Part shown: in pieces, positions 1-10,984 of the stretch | Numbering within the stretch: position 1 is the first letter of the stretch | Layout of the letters: each line of letters starts with the position of its first letter | Made by a program: the position numbers and the translations under genes | Origin: Sesamum alatum | Taxonomy: Eukaryota > Streptophyta > Magnoliopsida > Lamiales > Pedaliaceae | Direction: 5' to 3' | Length of the DNA stretch: 64,000 nucleotides | Assembly (NCBI GenBank): GCA_034509735.1 | Contig: JACGWO010000003.1 | Location: forward strand, 42,516,873 to 42,580,872 | Notes under the pieces: model-generated | The model's input: the letters and a program-made list of their open reading frames with translations, nothing else | Databases searched by the model: none | What the model was told of the DNA's origin: nothing

Positions 1-1
1 A

Positions 2-2092
2 CCCCGGGCACACAAATGCATATTGATAGGCTATGCCATGCACACAAAGGGCTATAAACTCTACAATCTTGACACCAACACAGTTTTCATTTCCAGAGAT
101 GTCTCATTTCAAGAGTCCATTTTTCCCTTTTCAGCTCACCAACCTACACACGACTATTCTCACATTCCACTTCCTGTAACCAGCACTTATGACTATCCTC
201 TGCACAATAATCCTCCTCCTACACCTCCCTCTAATCCAGATAATACTGTCAATCCCATGTATCCTTCTGCAAGGACTGGCCTGTCATCTCCTTCATCCAC
301 ATCTGACAGCCATCCCTCAGTGGTTGCTAGGCCTACTGTGGCTCCTCCTCCTCCCGAACCTAATCCCCGAAGATCTTCCAGAGTATCCCACAAACCAGCC
401 TGGATGGATGACTTTCTTTGTCACTCCACTCATTCCTCTCTCATTCACTCTAACAATGATGCATATATGTCCTTTGTAGCTTCTCTATCAATTTTGCAGG
501 AACCGAAGTCATTTGCTGAGGCAGTTAAACACCCTGAATGGAGGGAGGCCATGAATACTGAGCTGCAGGCCCTTGAGAGCAATAACACTTGGCGGTTGAC
601 CCCTCTACCACCTGGAAAAAGGGCAATTGGCTGTAAGTGGGTGTTTAAAACGAAATTGAAGGCAGATGGAAGTGTAGAGAGATATAAAGCTAGATTGGTT
701 GCCAAGGGATTCAACCAAGTTGAGGGTGTGGACTTCACTGACAGCTTCTCCCCAGTGGCGAAGGCTGTTACAGTTCGTCTGTTTTTATCCATTGCGGCAG
801 CACAAGGTTGGCCCCTTCAACAACTCGACATCAACAATGCGTTCCTTCACGGTTATCTGGATGAAGATCTGTACATGAAACCCCCTGAAGGTTATTCAGT
901 AGACTCAGGTTTGGTATGCAAATTGGAAAGATCCCTATATGGCCTCAAGCAGGCTTCTAGACAATGGAATGTCGAACTCACCTTGAAGCTGAAGGATTTT
1001 GGTTTCAGTCAGTCTGCTCATGACCACTGCCTTTTCACAAAGACCAGCTCTGATGGTTTGTTGGCACTCTTGGTATATGTGGATGACATCTTGGTTATGG
1101 GACCTGATCTTTCGGAGATACAATCTGTCAAACAGTATCTACATACCTTGTTCACCATCAAAGACTTAGGGGATGCAAGATACTTTCTTGGTCTAGAAAT
1201 TGCTCGAGGCTCTGCTGGAATGTATGTAGCTCAGACCAAATACGTGAAGGATATCCTGCAAGACACTGGTCTCACTGCTGCAAAGTCCATCTCCACTCCT
1301 CTCCCTCAAGGTCAGAAACTGAGTGCAGACTGTGGTTCCTTACTGCAGGATCCAGAACCATATAGGCGCTTGGTTGGAAGGTTATTGTATCTTGGATTTA
1401 CTAGACCCGATATTTCCCATAGTGTGCAGCAGTTGAGCCAGTTTTTGAACCGCCCTTGTGATACTCACTGGAAGGCTGCTCTACACGTGGTTCGGTACTT
1501 GAAAGGTTGTCCCTCCACCGGTCTTCTCTTCCCTGCCCAGAATTCCTTCCAGCTTCAGGTTTACTGTGATGCCGACTGGGCTTCATGTACGGATACTCGA
1601 CGTTCCCTCACTGGATTTTGTATTTTTCTCGGGGATGCTCTTGTGTCTTGGAAAACAAAGAAGCAGACCACCATTTCTCGATCTACTGCTGAAGCTGAGT
1701 ACCGCAGCATGGCTGCGAGTGTGTGTGAGCTTAAGTGGATCACGTTTCTGCTACAAGACTTCCGAATTCCCCTTCACCTGCCAATCGATCTCTTCTGTGA
1801 CAACAGGGCTGCCCTCCACATCTTAGCCAACCCCGTTTTCCATGAACGCACCAAACATATTGAGATGGACTGCCACTTGGTCCGAGATGCTTACAAATCT
1901 GGCCTCATCCTGCCATCGCATGTTCGCACTTCTCTCCAGCTCGCAGACATCTTCACCAAACTCCTCCCGCTTAAGTCTTTCGCCGGCTTCCTCTCCAAGT
2001 TGGGGCTGGTCTCGTTGCTCCCCAGTCCCACTTGTGGGGGGGGGGGGGGCTGTTGGAATACTTGCTGCAACCATGGAACCATGCCCCGTTGA
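2..2092 (+). CDS. Copia Gag-Pol polyprotein, C-terminal part (integrase tail, RT, RNase H)
   Basis: The frame is open from base 2, so no start codon is expected; the methionine at 23 is internal. Order of domains: the post-integrase region (KGYKLYNLDTN, then SRDVSFQES), a proline/serine-rich linker, reverse transcriptase with the catalytic YVDD at 1076-1087, then RNase H with DADW, AEYRS and FCDN motifs and the closing ADIFTK. The protein acts in virus-like particles to copy and insert the element. All catalytic motifs seen are present. The ORF reads through the polypurine tract into the LTR before stopping, as copia ORFs often do. Gag, protease and the integrase core lie outside the window. 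Confidence 0.92.
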   Translation, partial: PRAHKCILIGYAMHTKGYKLYNLDTNTVFISRDVSFQESIFPFSAHQPTHDYSHIPLPVTSTYDYPLHNNPPPTPPSNPDNTVNPMYPSARTGLSSPSSTSDSHPSVVARPTVAPPPPEPNPRRSSRVSHKPAWMDDFLCHSTHSSLIHSNNDAYMSFVASLSILQEPKSFAEAVKHPEWREAMNTELQALESNNTWRLTPLPPGKRAIGCKWVFKTKLKADGSVERYKARLVAKGFNQVEGVDFTDSFSPVAKAVTVRLFLSIAAAQGWPLQQLDINNAFLHGYLDEDLYMKPPEGYSVDSGLVCKLERSLYGLKQASRQWNVELTLKLKDFGFSQSAHDHCLFTKTSSDGLLALLVYVDDILVMGPDLSEIQSVKQYLHTLFTIKDLGDARYFLGLEIARGSAGMYVAQTKYVKDILQDTGLTAAKSISTPLPQGQKLSADCGSLLQDPEPYRRLVGRLLYLGFTRPDISHSVQQLSQFLNRPCDTHWKAALHVVRYLKGCPSTGLLFPAQNSFQLQVYCDADWASCTDTRRSLTGFCIFLGDALVSWKTKKQTTISRSTAEAEYRSMAASVCELKWITFLLQDFRIPLHLPIDLFCDNRAALHILANPVFHERTKHIEMDCHLVRDAYKSGLILPSHVRTSLQLADIFTKLLPLKSFAGFLSKLGLVSLLPSPTCGGGGGCWNTCCNHGTMPR

Positions 2093-2469
2093 TGATGAAG
2101 ACGAAGACTCGCTCCCTGAATTGACTCCAGCTTCACCAGCCATAGGCGTATTTGATGTGGGTTAGACTTAGCCAAAGTCGCACGCACGTTTCTTTCTTTG
2201 TATTAATACTTTCCACATGTATAGGCTGAGTCAATTATTCACATCCTGATTGGTCCACGTGATCCACGTCAGCTATGGGGCAGTTAATCTTCTGTTAGGG
2301 TGGTTAGGGTGGTTATTAGACACACTAATTGTATATATATGGATACTAGGGTTTACTGTATGAATTAATTCGAACTGAATACGTTTTGCTCTCCATTTTT
2401 TCTTAACTTTCAATTCCGCAAACATGAATTCCTTCTTCTCTGCTTGCGATCAAGTTCTGAAATTCAACA
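2051..2469 (+). repeat. Copia 3' LTR (419 bp)
   Basis: Starts TGTTGGAAT straight after a run of G residues (polypurine tract) and ends ATTCAACA, forming the expected short inverted termini TGTTG(G)AAT / ATTCAACA. A TATA-like stretch (tatatatat) lies near 2332-2341. The start is fixed by the polypurine tract and the end by the return of NBS-LRR coding sequence. Confidence 0.85.
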
Positions 2470-3253
2470 AGATTCTCCATCTTAGCCAATGAAGTACAAA
2501 GCTCGCCTATATCCAAGTTCACGCCCAGGTTTATGCTCTAGTTGTAAAGACTGGTCAACTGAGCTGCATGCTCCAGCGACAAATTATGCAATGGAATGTA
2601 CTTAAGAGTATGAAGATTCTTCAAATTGTCTATTTTCAATGGAAGCTTGCACTTGATCATGGACATGTAAAGGCAGCATAACTTAGCCAGTTTCCATATA
2701 ACATTGGGCAAGTCGATGCCCTTGTTTTTTGCTATATCAAGAACCTCAAGGTTATTGAGGCAACCCAATGAGCTCGGGAGCTTCTTTATATTGGTGTTTC
2801 TTAAGCCCAAGTACCTCAACCAAGTCAGTGCACTAATACTGTCGGGCAAATTTATCAACTCAAAATCTTCAAAGTCAAGTACCCGAAGGCGCCCAAAGCT
2901 CTTCCAATAGGATGGAATTTCATCAACTATGCCTGCTCCACGGATGAAAAGGGAACGAAGACGTGTGTTTGAATTCCCCGAGTATTGAATGACCCTTTCT
3001 GCATTACAGTAGACAGCACGATGACGGGCTTTATCCGAGGATTGAGAATTCCCCTCCCTTAGGATCTCAAAACTTATTTCTTCCTTTGCTTTTTTGATGG
3101 ATAGCTCGTGATGAAGATCATGAATGCAACAAGTTTTAACCCGATCGCTTGTAATCATCTCCTTCACTTGAACCATGTTTCGATTTATCAGCTCATCTAA
3201 ATAACTTGTTGCCATCTCCTCCATTGTTATCTTTTCTTCTCCTTCTATTCCTT

Positions 3254-4453
3254 CAGGGCCGTTTTTGAGGGTGGGCCGCCTAGAGCGACGGCCCAGGGCC
3301 CAACCCTCAGGGAGGGCCTCCACCCAGCCCAAACCCTTCTACTATTATTATGAATAAGTAATTAAGTAAAACAATTATTATATTCAATAAAAATACTACA
3401 AGGAATCAGGAATTAAAATGACTCTTGCAAACCGACTTCTCACCTTTCTGCGTACTCTCTTATCAGACATTCTTAAAGATTCTCATAATTTGTTCAAAAA
3501 ATGAAAGGACTTTTTAAACGTTACTTCTCCACCTTTTCTGAAAATCTACTTTCGGCTTGCTCTATCAAAATTTCAAGGAATCTGATAATTTGTGTCACCC
3601 TGGTAAGAATTTAGCATATTATTTTGATGTTGAAATTATCATGATGTTCTTCTTCAATACTGAGGACTATACACCTTCTTTATTTTTTTTTTCTTTCCAA
3701 AATCATTTGAAGTATTGATTTGCATCCAGTAATTATTGAAATTTGTCTTGTTGTATTATTGAACTTTTCCATTCATTTATTTGCTTCTATGTTTAATCAG
3801 TTGTAATGATTTTGTGTAGATACTTTGTGCGAATCTTTTAGATTTAATTATTATTAATTTATGTTATTATATTATTTGATTAGTTCATTTACTAATTGTA
3901 GTTTATATTGACTGATGTGTTGTTTAATCGGAATATTTTATGAGTTTGACTATTTAAATTAGAGTTGGTTAATTAATTTATTTTATGAGTTTGACTATTT
4001 CAATTAGAGTTGGTTAATTAACTTATTTTATGAGTTTGACTATTTAAATCAGAGTTGGTTAATTAACTATAAAGTTGCATTTGAAAATATTATATTTATT
4101 GAAAAGGAAAATGACATTTTTGAAATAATTGAATTTATAGTCGTAGTGCTGTTTGAGGGTACTACATATTAGGTCAATTGGGAATGAACAAAGTGATTGC
4201 CTATTTTAATAAGAATTATTATATACTGATTGTACTTTTTGTTTTTTTTTCTTGAGGTTCTTGTTAGTAATGAATTGTAATTATTTTTTACCTTGTCTTT
4301 TTGGTATATGCATATTATTTGTTAAGGCATTGATAAACTAAAATTATAATAAAAAAGGTTATAGCTATGGATTAATTATTTTATATATGCTTCGTTAGGG
4401 GCCTCTTTTTCCTTTCTCGCCCTATGACCACAAAAATGTCAGGAACGGGCCTG
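3254..4453. mobile_element. Non-autonomous hAT element, 1.2 kb
   Basis: Flanked by a perfect 8-bp target duplication tattcctt (3246-3253 and 4454-4461). The ends form imperfect inverted repeats, CAGGGCCGTTTTTGA on the left and CAGGCCCGTTCCTGA on the right (reverse complement). The 8-bp duplication and CAGGG-type ends are hallmarks of the hAT superfamily. Inside there is no transposase ORF, only AT-rich DNA, including a diverged direct repeat (gagtttgactattt and neighbours, three copies at about 3945-4070). It sits inside the NBS-LRR frame. Confidence 0.88.
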
Positions 4454-4754
4454 TATTCCTTCTTGCAGGATCAAGCCTTCTGCAATCCACATATTCACCA
4501 ACTTACTTACGCGGATGATAGAATCTTGGTTGAAGTAACCTAAGCACAAAAAGCAAGACTTGAGTTGTGGAGGCAACTCGTGGTAACTCAATTCCAAAGT
4601 TGGTAATAATTCTCTTCTTGCTGTACGAGACTCCAATCCTTTCAGAACTTTCTCCTATTCACTCTTGGATTGCCTCTTTTTCTCCAGTAGCCTCCCACAA
4701 CGGCAATTGCTAACGGTAGACCATCACACTTTTGCACTATTTGTCTCCTTATAT

Positions 4755-6074
4755 AGTGAGAAATGTAATTTTGGTCCGCTAACATAGGGGTAGTGACACT
4801 TTTTGTCCAGGACTATTCCATAATAGCATTTAAAAACACTAATTTTTTAAAAATTGTAATTAACGTTCAAAGTGCCCTAATTTCGCCGGAATTCGTTACG
4901 CCCAATGCACGTGACCCCCAAAAATTGGGGGGTTTTGATGTCTTCGGCCAAATTAGCCTACATGGCCTGTTAAATACTGTGGATGCTGATGTGGCAAGTC
5001 TGACGTGTTTAATTTTAAAACGTCAGAATTGCCACAACATAAGACTGCCAATTCACCTTGTCCAAAAATTAAACACGTCAGACTTGTTACATCAGCGTCC
5101 ATTGTATTTAACAGGTTGCGTAGGCGAACTTTGTTGGAAAATGGTGAATGATAAATTAAAGGATAAATCATGACAAGTGATTGGTTACGATGTGTGACAC
5201 ATAACGAGCTCGTGATAGCTTGTGACAGCTCGTGACACGTAGATGATGGTTGATGGGCCCCAATCATCATCCGGTCGTGTCTGATCAACCTAATGGGTGT
5301 ATCCTTTGGTTGAAATGATATATCCATTGGGTGAAACCCTTTGGATGAAATGACGTGTCCATTTGTGTGAAATGGTATGTCCTTTGGATAAAAGGATGCA
5401 TCCATTTGAGTTAAATGGTATGTCCTTTGGATGAAAGGATGCATCCATTTGAGTTAAATGGTATGTCCTTTGGGTGAAATGATGCATCCATTCGGGTGAA
5501 AGGTCATAACTTTTCAAAGGCATCTTTTCTGATTGGGCATATCCATACGAAACACCTTTCCAACTCCTATAAAAAGATTTCCCATTTTCATTTCATGGAT
5601 TTCAAGCATTCAACTATTCATAGCATTCTTAAGCATACAAAGCATTTTAGAGTTTAGCAAGAGAGTTTCAAGATATCGTTTGGTTCGCCGTTTCTCAAAG
5701 TTTGCAGTCCTGCTACTTTGAGATATAAAGTCGTTGTATCTTGGGAGACAAATTGCCAATTCTGTGAGCACCAGAGCGGGGCAATAATTGTCTTAAAGAT
5801 AAAGAGTCTAACTCTTGCCTCGACTTTGTAATACACAATTTCCCGCACTATCTAACTCATTCATTTCCTACAAACTTCGCTAGAGACATCAAAAACCCCA
5901 ATTTTTTGGGGTCACATGCATTGGTCGTGACGGAATTCCGGAGAAATTAGGGCGCTTTGGACGTCAATTGCAATTTTTTAAAAGTTAGTGTCCTGAAATA
6001 CTATTTTGAAATAGCCTTGTACCATAAGTGCCACCACCCGTATGTTAATGGACAAAAATTGCACTTTTCCCACC
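4755..6074. mobile_element. Long-terminal-inverted-repeat DNA element, 1.3 kb, no transposase
   Basis: The first and last roughly 190 bases are imperfect inverted copies of each other (left starts AGTGAGAAATGTAATTTTGG; right, reversed, starts GGTGGGAAAAGTGCAATTTT), including the block around the aattggggttttttgatgtc type motif. The flanks share TATAT (4750-4754 and 6075-6079); deleting the element plus one TATAT restores the NB-ARC reading frame. The superfamily is not settled: the long inverted repeats suggest a Mutator-like element but the duplication looks shorter than 9 bp. The interior carries a 43-bp tandem repeat and a stretch with a TATA-like ctataaaaaga (about 5568). Relics of the same inverted repeat occur at 8452-8591 and 27249-27340. 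Confidence 0.75.
5285..5510. repeat. 43-bp tandem repeat inside the long-TIR element
   Basis: The motif ggtatgtcctttgg begins at 5374, 5417 and 5460, exactly 43 bases apart, with weaker half-unit copies (about 21-22 bases, tgtcctttgg / tgcatccattt) to the left. A minisatellite that lies wholly between the inverted repeats of the element. Confidence 0.8.
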
Positions 6075-6395
6075 TATATCTTCCAAGTGTTGTGGACATT
6101 TGTTATTGGTGTTTTCAATGAATGCCTTCTTCAAGAACAATTCCCAGCTCTCATCCGGGTTTAGAAAATTCATCTTATGATTATATCGAGCATACTTTGC
6201 AATGTCGTGGACGCGACTTTTGAGCAGCAATCTACTTGCTTTATCTGTTGAAGAAGAAATATTAGCCCAACCAAGTGAGAATCACAATGTTGCTAACTCC
6301 TCAATTGTTATATTTCCTTCTCCTTCTATTCCTTCTTGAGATGTGGAGACAAGTGGTGCTAATTATATAACTCAATTCCAAAATTGATAATATTT

Positions 6396-6722
6396 CACTA
6401 TTTCCGCCGATCATGGTTAAATATCACCAGAAGAAAAATATAACTTTTAATTATGACTAATTATCATGGTTAAAACTAAATAGTTGTAGTAAAACGTCAA
6501 TTACCACGGTCAAGCAACGGTTGTTGATCGCGGTTTTATGAGCGTGGCTAATAAAACATTTGCCATGGCTCATATATAGCTATAGCAAACATCATTTTCA
6601 TGATGGATAAGTTAAGTATTTGCCAAGGTCTTTATTTAATTGTAGTTAATATAATAGTCATTTACCATGACTTTAGTCCATAGCTAATAAAATCGTATGC
6701 AATAGTAATATTATTTCTAGTG
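6396..6722. mobile_element. CACTA-type MITE (327 bp)
   Basis: Starts CACTATTTCCG and ends ATTTCTAGTG, so both ends read CACTA in opposite orientation. The interior carries repeated subterminal motifs such as accatgg / ttaccacgg and agctaat. No clear 3-bp duplication was found. Related sequence is seen near 51471-51870, 52895-53160 and 63418-63640. Confidence 0.55.
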
Positions 6723-6744
6723 TATGAATTTCCATTCAATTGTT

Positions 6745-6900
6745 TTGTTGATGTCAGCAAATTCTATAAATTTCACTAATAAATAGATTTCATTTGTTCG
6801 ATACACACAAGTGTCAGGAGTACTAAATGTAAATTTTCAAATCATAGAGGGTTTACGTATAATTATAAAAAAATTTGAGGGAGGGTGATGTAATTAATTT
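6745..6900. repeat. Relic of a long-TIR MITE family
   Basis: Resembles the inverted arms of the element at 29831-30354: shared blocks include the tttacgtataatta motif and the caaattctataaatt motif. Only one arm is visible. No gene is seen here. Confidence 0.45.
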
Positions 6901-7009
6901 TCCCTTTCTATTAATTACTTGTTACGTTTATTAAATAATTATTTAATTTCCGCAGTTAACCTTAAGAATGATGTTATAACTCTTGAAATTTAGTTATATT
7001 TGTATGTAT

Positions 7010-7420
7010 GGTAAATTACAGCCACCTCCTCTAAGATTTGATATAATTATAAATACTTTTTCATTGTTTGAAAAATTACAAATACCCCCTTGAGGTTTGT
7101 AATTTTTAACCAAAAGCCTGAAATTGATCATTTTGCCCTTGAATTTTTAATTAAAATTGTAGAAAAATCAACCAAGGCACATTGCATTATTACTCCTTTA
7201 TGTAAAAAACTTAAAAAACCTCTCCCTGCACATTGTAGTCCAAAAAAATTAAGAATAATTTAGTTTGCATAATGGAATTTTTGTTAGTTCACCCATAAAA
7301 ATGATGGAAATAGGTTATTTGTTAGACGGTTACAAACCTCAAGGGGGTATTTGTAATTTTTTAAACAACAAGGAGGTATTGGTAATTATGTCAAACCTCA
7401 AGAGAGATAGTTGTAAAGCC
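7010..7420. mobile_element. Mutator-type MITE, 411 bp
   Basis: Flanked by a 10-bp direct repeat ttgtatgtat (7000-7009 and 7421-7430). Ends are inverted (GGTAAATTACAGCCACC; right end reversed GGCTTTACAACTATC) and the arms continue through the attacaaataccccc motif on both sides. No coding capacity. The same family recurs at 43621-44080, 45194-45371, 49921-50337 and, in part, 62650-62770. Confidence 0.75.
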
Positions 7421-7430
7421 TTGTATGTAT

Positions 7431-8288
7431 TTGTATAATGAGTTATTAATTACAAATTCAAACATCATAATCATTTTACATAAAATCAATTATGCATCTC
7501 TCTGTCAAACTGGGCCTTAATATTGAATCATTTTAAAATTATTTCGTCAAACTTTTTACTAAATTCAATTCCTGCTATCCAACTCATGTAACATATATAG
7601 AAGAACATATCTAAATTTAAGCTGATGGAGGAGGATATATTTATTTATCTTTATTTAAGATTTTCAAAATTAACTAATGTACAGCAGAAAGTCATGATAA
7701 GTGACAACTTTAATTATTCTTAGTCAAAACAGCATATTTTCACATGATTCATAATAAATTTATTTCGGTAAGTTTTACAAATTCAAATTATTTAAGTTAC
7801 TATTTGTATAGGGTAATCAACATTGATGTGAGAAAAAAATTACTTGTTTGGGTATGTTCAATTTGAGATTTTTGGGCCTAATTTTTACAAGTCTTGAAAC
7901 AAGAACTTAAAAAAATACATTAGCATTTCCGATACTCAAATCAATAAACAGTTGTAAGAAATAGAAACTGAGTATGATAAGCGCAATGTAGAATAATAAC
8001 ATAGTGTGAGAATAATATTTAGAATATTTAGTGCTTTGAGAATGTAAGACAAAATGCTATTCTAGAAAGTTAAAGGACGAAAATATCAATAATTTAAGTT
8101 ACGGGACCAAAAATGCATTTAATCCTAAATATTTTGCAACTTTTATTTAATATCAACAACCTCTATAACATATTTCTAGATGTTATGAAAATGTATTAAA
8201 CTCTTAAATTTAGTGAATGAAAAAATGAGGTTCAAGAACTTATAATTAGGTGTTTTCAGTAAGATAATGATAAATTTCTATAATCTAT
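7431..8288. other. AT-rich intergenic DNA with one MITE relic
   Basis: No gene is seen. Around 8040-8130 there is a fragment (ctagaaagttaaaggacg, then gggaccaaaaatgcattta) that matches one arm of the MITE found complete at 27652-28099. Confidence 0.6.
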
Positions 8289-8440
8289 ATCTATAGTATT
8301 ATATATAAAAAAAAAAACCTTTTTTACTTATAAATAGCGGTTAATGACACCGCTGCACCACTTTTTAGTAATGTAAAAAATAACCCTCAACTGATATGAT
8401 AATTACTTTATTCAACTTTCCAAATTTTATATTAATTGAT
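8289..8440 (+). repeat. Helitron-like 5' terminus
   Basis: Begins tctatagtattatat and is followed about 50 bases on by gacaccgctgcacc. The same layout (TCTATACTAATATA, then a gacac.g.tgcac block, then an AAAATG/GCCC block) appears at about 28163 (+) and, reversed, ending at about 57756 and 57945. TC followed by TATACTAATATAAA is typical of plant Helitron 5' ends; no matching 3' end was found here. Confidence 0.35.
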
Positions 8441-8451
8441 AGGAAAAATTA

Positions 8452-8591
8452 AAATTTTCGTCCACTAATATAGGGGCGGTGGCATTGTAAACCAGGCTTT
8501 TAACAAAATAGCAATTCAGGACACTAATTTTTAAAAAATAATAATTTCAGTCCAATTTACCCTAATTTCAATGGAAATGCTCATATGTCTA
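8452..8591. repeat. One arm of the long-TIR element family
   Basis: Matches the inverted arm of the element at 4755-6074 (tccactaatataggggcggt, then the acactaatttttaaaa block and ccctaatttcaatgg). It is cut off at the left end of the CACTA element. Confidence 0.6.
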
Positions 8592-9418
8592 CACTACAAA
8601 AAAAACAGGGCTTTTGCTACGATTTTTGCAACGGATTCTGATTTTCTTTTACATTTTCGTTGCAAATTCCGTTGCAAATTAACAATGATATTTTGCGATG
8701 GACTACCGCTGCAATATTCCGTTGCAAAATTCGGTCAACTTTAAGATGTCCCACATTCAACATAAGTCGTTGCAAAACTCATGGCAAAATGTTGTAACGA
8801 CAAATTCTGTTGCAAACTTCCAACGGTTTTTGTAACGAAAATCTTTCGTTGCATACTTTGCAACGAAGATTCTAGTTAAATTCGTTGCAAAAAATGTGCA
8901 ACGGACTTTGCAACGAAAACGTGTCGTTGCAAAGTGAATATTATGATTTGCAACAGATTTAGCGATGAAAAATTATCCGTTGCAAAACTTGCCGACAATT
9001 TTGCAAGGTATTGCAACGACCTATGAAGTCGTTGCAATCCGTACATGCAGTTGTAGGCATTAATTATGGAGCCATTGGATTTGCAACGGATCCGTCCGTA
9101 AATATGTTTGTAACAGTTGCAATCCACTATTTTAAAATTCTTTATATTTCGCAGCGAAAATATCATTCCGTTGTAAAGTCTGTTGCGAAATCCATTGCAA
9201 AAAACGTAATATAAGAAAACTCACACTTATTTTTGTAATAATCCAACAAGTTCTTCCTCTTCTCTCCTTCCATCCACACAACCGATTTTTTAATCAATCT
9301 TTGTATTAGACCATTAATAATCACGTTAGTGCAACAAGTCACACATTTAGACATTTAGCTGACTTACATTAAGGGTAGTACAGAATTTTTATTAGTTTAT
9401 TTATATATATTTATTTTA

Positions 9419-9462
9419 TTCTTGAAATTTTTAGTTTTTTATGTATGTATGTATGTATGTTA
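9419..9462 (+). repeat. (GTAT)n microsatellite
   Basis: Four to five repeats of gtat precede the transposase remnant inside the CACTA element. Confidence 0.7.
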
Positions 9463-9498
9463 ATTAATATGTATAATATTTGTTGATTTTAGAACAAG

Positions 9499-9800
9499 AT
9501 GTTGAGAGAATTGAGAAAGTGGATGTATGAGAAGAATGTAAGTAATCGTCATCTTACAAAAGAATTTATAGATGAGGTCACTGAGTTTATAGACTGAGCA
9601 AAAACACAACATGATTTTATGATGGGGAGAAAATTCATTGTCCATGTAGTGTATGTAAAAATCGTAAGTATAAATCCACGGAGGAGGTGACATGCGACCT
9701 CTATAAGAAAGGTTTTAAGAAAAATTACTACAATTGGACATCTCATGGTGAGCCTATACAGATGGATTATGAGCATCCAATGTCAGCTGGTAACTCTGCA
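9499..9800 (+). pseudogene. CACTA transposase, N-terminal transposase-associated domain (broken)
   Basis: From the ATG at 9499 the frame reads MLRELRKWMYEKN and on to EFIDEVTEFID, the start of the transposase-associated domain found at the N terminus of plant En/Spm transposases. A TGA then stands where the family has tryptophan (9596-9598), and a one-base shift follows at about 9620. In the shifted frame the conserved CPCSVCKNRKY, DLYKKGF and YYNWTSHGEP motifs continue. The conserved cysteines are present but the protein cannot be made whole. Confidence 0.8.
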
Positions 9801-9851
9801 GATCAAATGATAAATTGGCATAATTATAAGCAATGAAATTGGGATCAGAGG

Positions 9852-10595
9852 ATGGTGTTTGATGCAACTAGTCCTGTATCTCGTCCACAGGGGGATGTAT
9901 TCAATGATTCGACATATTCTAACGATCAATCATATGCAAACGAGGCTGGTCCAAGTTCCAATTATGATGAGGCTGACTATTTAGGAGCACTATCTGAAAA
10001 GTTTTTTGATGTCGTGCGTGCTGCAGATCAGTCATTATATGCTGGGAGCGAAACTCACTCTCAGTTATCTGAAAAACTTACATGGCCAGCTTATTTTGTC
10101 AAAGGATACAATTTTCACACTTTAACCCATGGAGAAGGGAAGAATACAATGAACATCGGGGTCTGTATGAGAAGATCTAGTTACACAGACTCTGACACTG
10201 TTTTTTTGGATGGTTGGATGAGGTAATACAGTTTGAATATGAATTTTAATGTCAAAATATGCATGTTGTTTTGTTCAAGTGTAGGTGGGTTGATCCTACC
10301 AAAGGAGTGAAGAATTCACCCGAAGTATCACTTGGTTGATGTAAATCACAAACGTCTGTACCAAAAAGATGAGTTGTTTATCCTAGCACAACAAGCTATC
10401 CAAGTGTATTACGCTCAATATCTTAGTTTAAGAAGAGATAAAGTTGATTGGATGGCTGTATGTAGAACAAAAGCTAGACGAACTATTGAGTCAAGGTGGA
10501 TTGATGCTGCATTTCAGGAGGATGAAGTCGAATCCGTTCCAGTGGTTACTATTGAAAATGAAATTCAACCTCTAGATGACATCAACGACACATAA
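9852..10595 (+). pseudogene. CACTA transposase remnant: N-terminal linker fused by deletion to DUF4216 region
   Basis: 9852-10226 starts with the acidic linker (SSNYDEADY, then GSETHSQLS) that normally precedes the transposase catalytic domain. It passes abruptly to KGYNFHT and GKNTMNIGVC, which belong near the C-terminal end of the same protein. After an intron-like gap the frame resumes at about 10287 (VDPTKGVKNSPKYHLVDVN, then FILAQQAIQVYY, RRDKVDWMAVC and KARRT), matching the DUF4216 tail, and stops at 10595. The whole DDE catalytic domain is missing, so the element depends on an autonomous relative. Confidence 0.8.
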
Positions 10596-10984
10596 TTTTT
10601 TTTTTATGAGGACAATGAAACGAAAGATGATGATGATGATGATGATTTTTATTAATTGAACATAATGTATTTTGATGGTTTTTGTCATGATGTTTTATCT
10701 CATTTACTAATTGAAGAGTTCATCTTAAATCATTTATCTCATATCATTTTAAAAATATTTATTAATTATAAAATATTTTATCTCATTTCTTAATTAAAAA
10801 TATATCTTAAATCATTTATCCCATTTAATTTTGAAATAATTATTAATTTAAAATTACTTTTTCTCATTTACTAATTGAATAGTATATCTTAAATCATTTA
10901 TCTCATTTAATTGTAAAAATAATTATTAATTTTAAAAATATTTTAAATTTTTTACTATACTCTTTCCCTCCCCATTTTTATTTA

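Larger units (their letters stand above)
1..2469 (+). mobile_element. Ty1/copia retrotransposon, 3' part (runs off the left edge)
   Basis: The window opens inside a copia polyprotein and continues through reverse transcriptase, RNase H, a guanine-rich polypurine tract (about 2036-2049) and a 3' LTR ending at 2469. The right edge falls inside an NBS-LRR reading frame whose sequence resumes at 2470, so the element inserted into that gene. The five bases after the LTR (agatt) should be one copy of the target duplication; the other copy is outside the window. The ORF has no internal stop or frameshift in the visible part, which suggests a fairly recent insertion. Confidence 0.93.
2470..6357 (-). 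pseudogene. CC-NBS-LRR disease-resistance gene remnant broken by three transposons
   Basis: Read on the minus strand, 6248-6075 encodes the NB-ARC segment with DIAKYARYN, NPDESWELFLKKAF and the LEDI end. 4754-4454 continues with the GLPLAI motif (after RRQIVQKCD), then LELSYHELPPQLKSCFL and MWIAEGL. 3253-2470 holds the winged-helix end, CCIHDLHHEL and leucine-rich repeats (LRVLDFEDFEL, LRYLGLRNTNI, NLEVLDIAKN). The three blocks join in frame once the inserted elements and one copy of each shared flank are removed. Further damage: a small frameshift at about 4690 after GLPLAIAVVGG, an in-frame TAG at 2538-2540 with LRR coding continuing behind it, and a second, misplaced copy of the EGIEGEGNIT segment at about 6290-6345, which points to an older rearrangement. 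The family senses pathogen effectors; this copy cannot make a full protein. Confidence 0.9.

Noticed and set aside
2036..2050. Run of G residues as a possible G-quadruplex
   Set aside because: Its place directly before the LTR start identifies it as the copia polypurine tract.
5530..5880. Stretch with a TATA-like site and leader-like sequence that resembled an LTR or pararetrovirus promoter
   Set aside because: It lies inside the inverted arms of the long-TIR element, no polymerase or coat motif is near, and no repeat partner exists, so no viral call is made.
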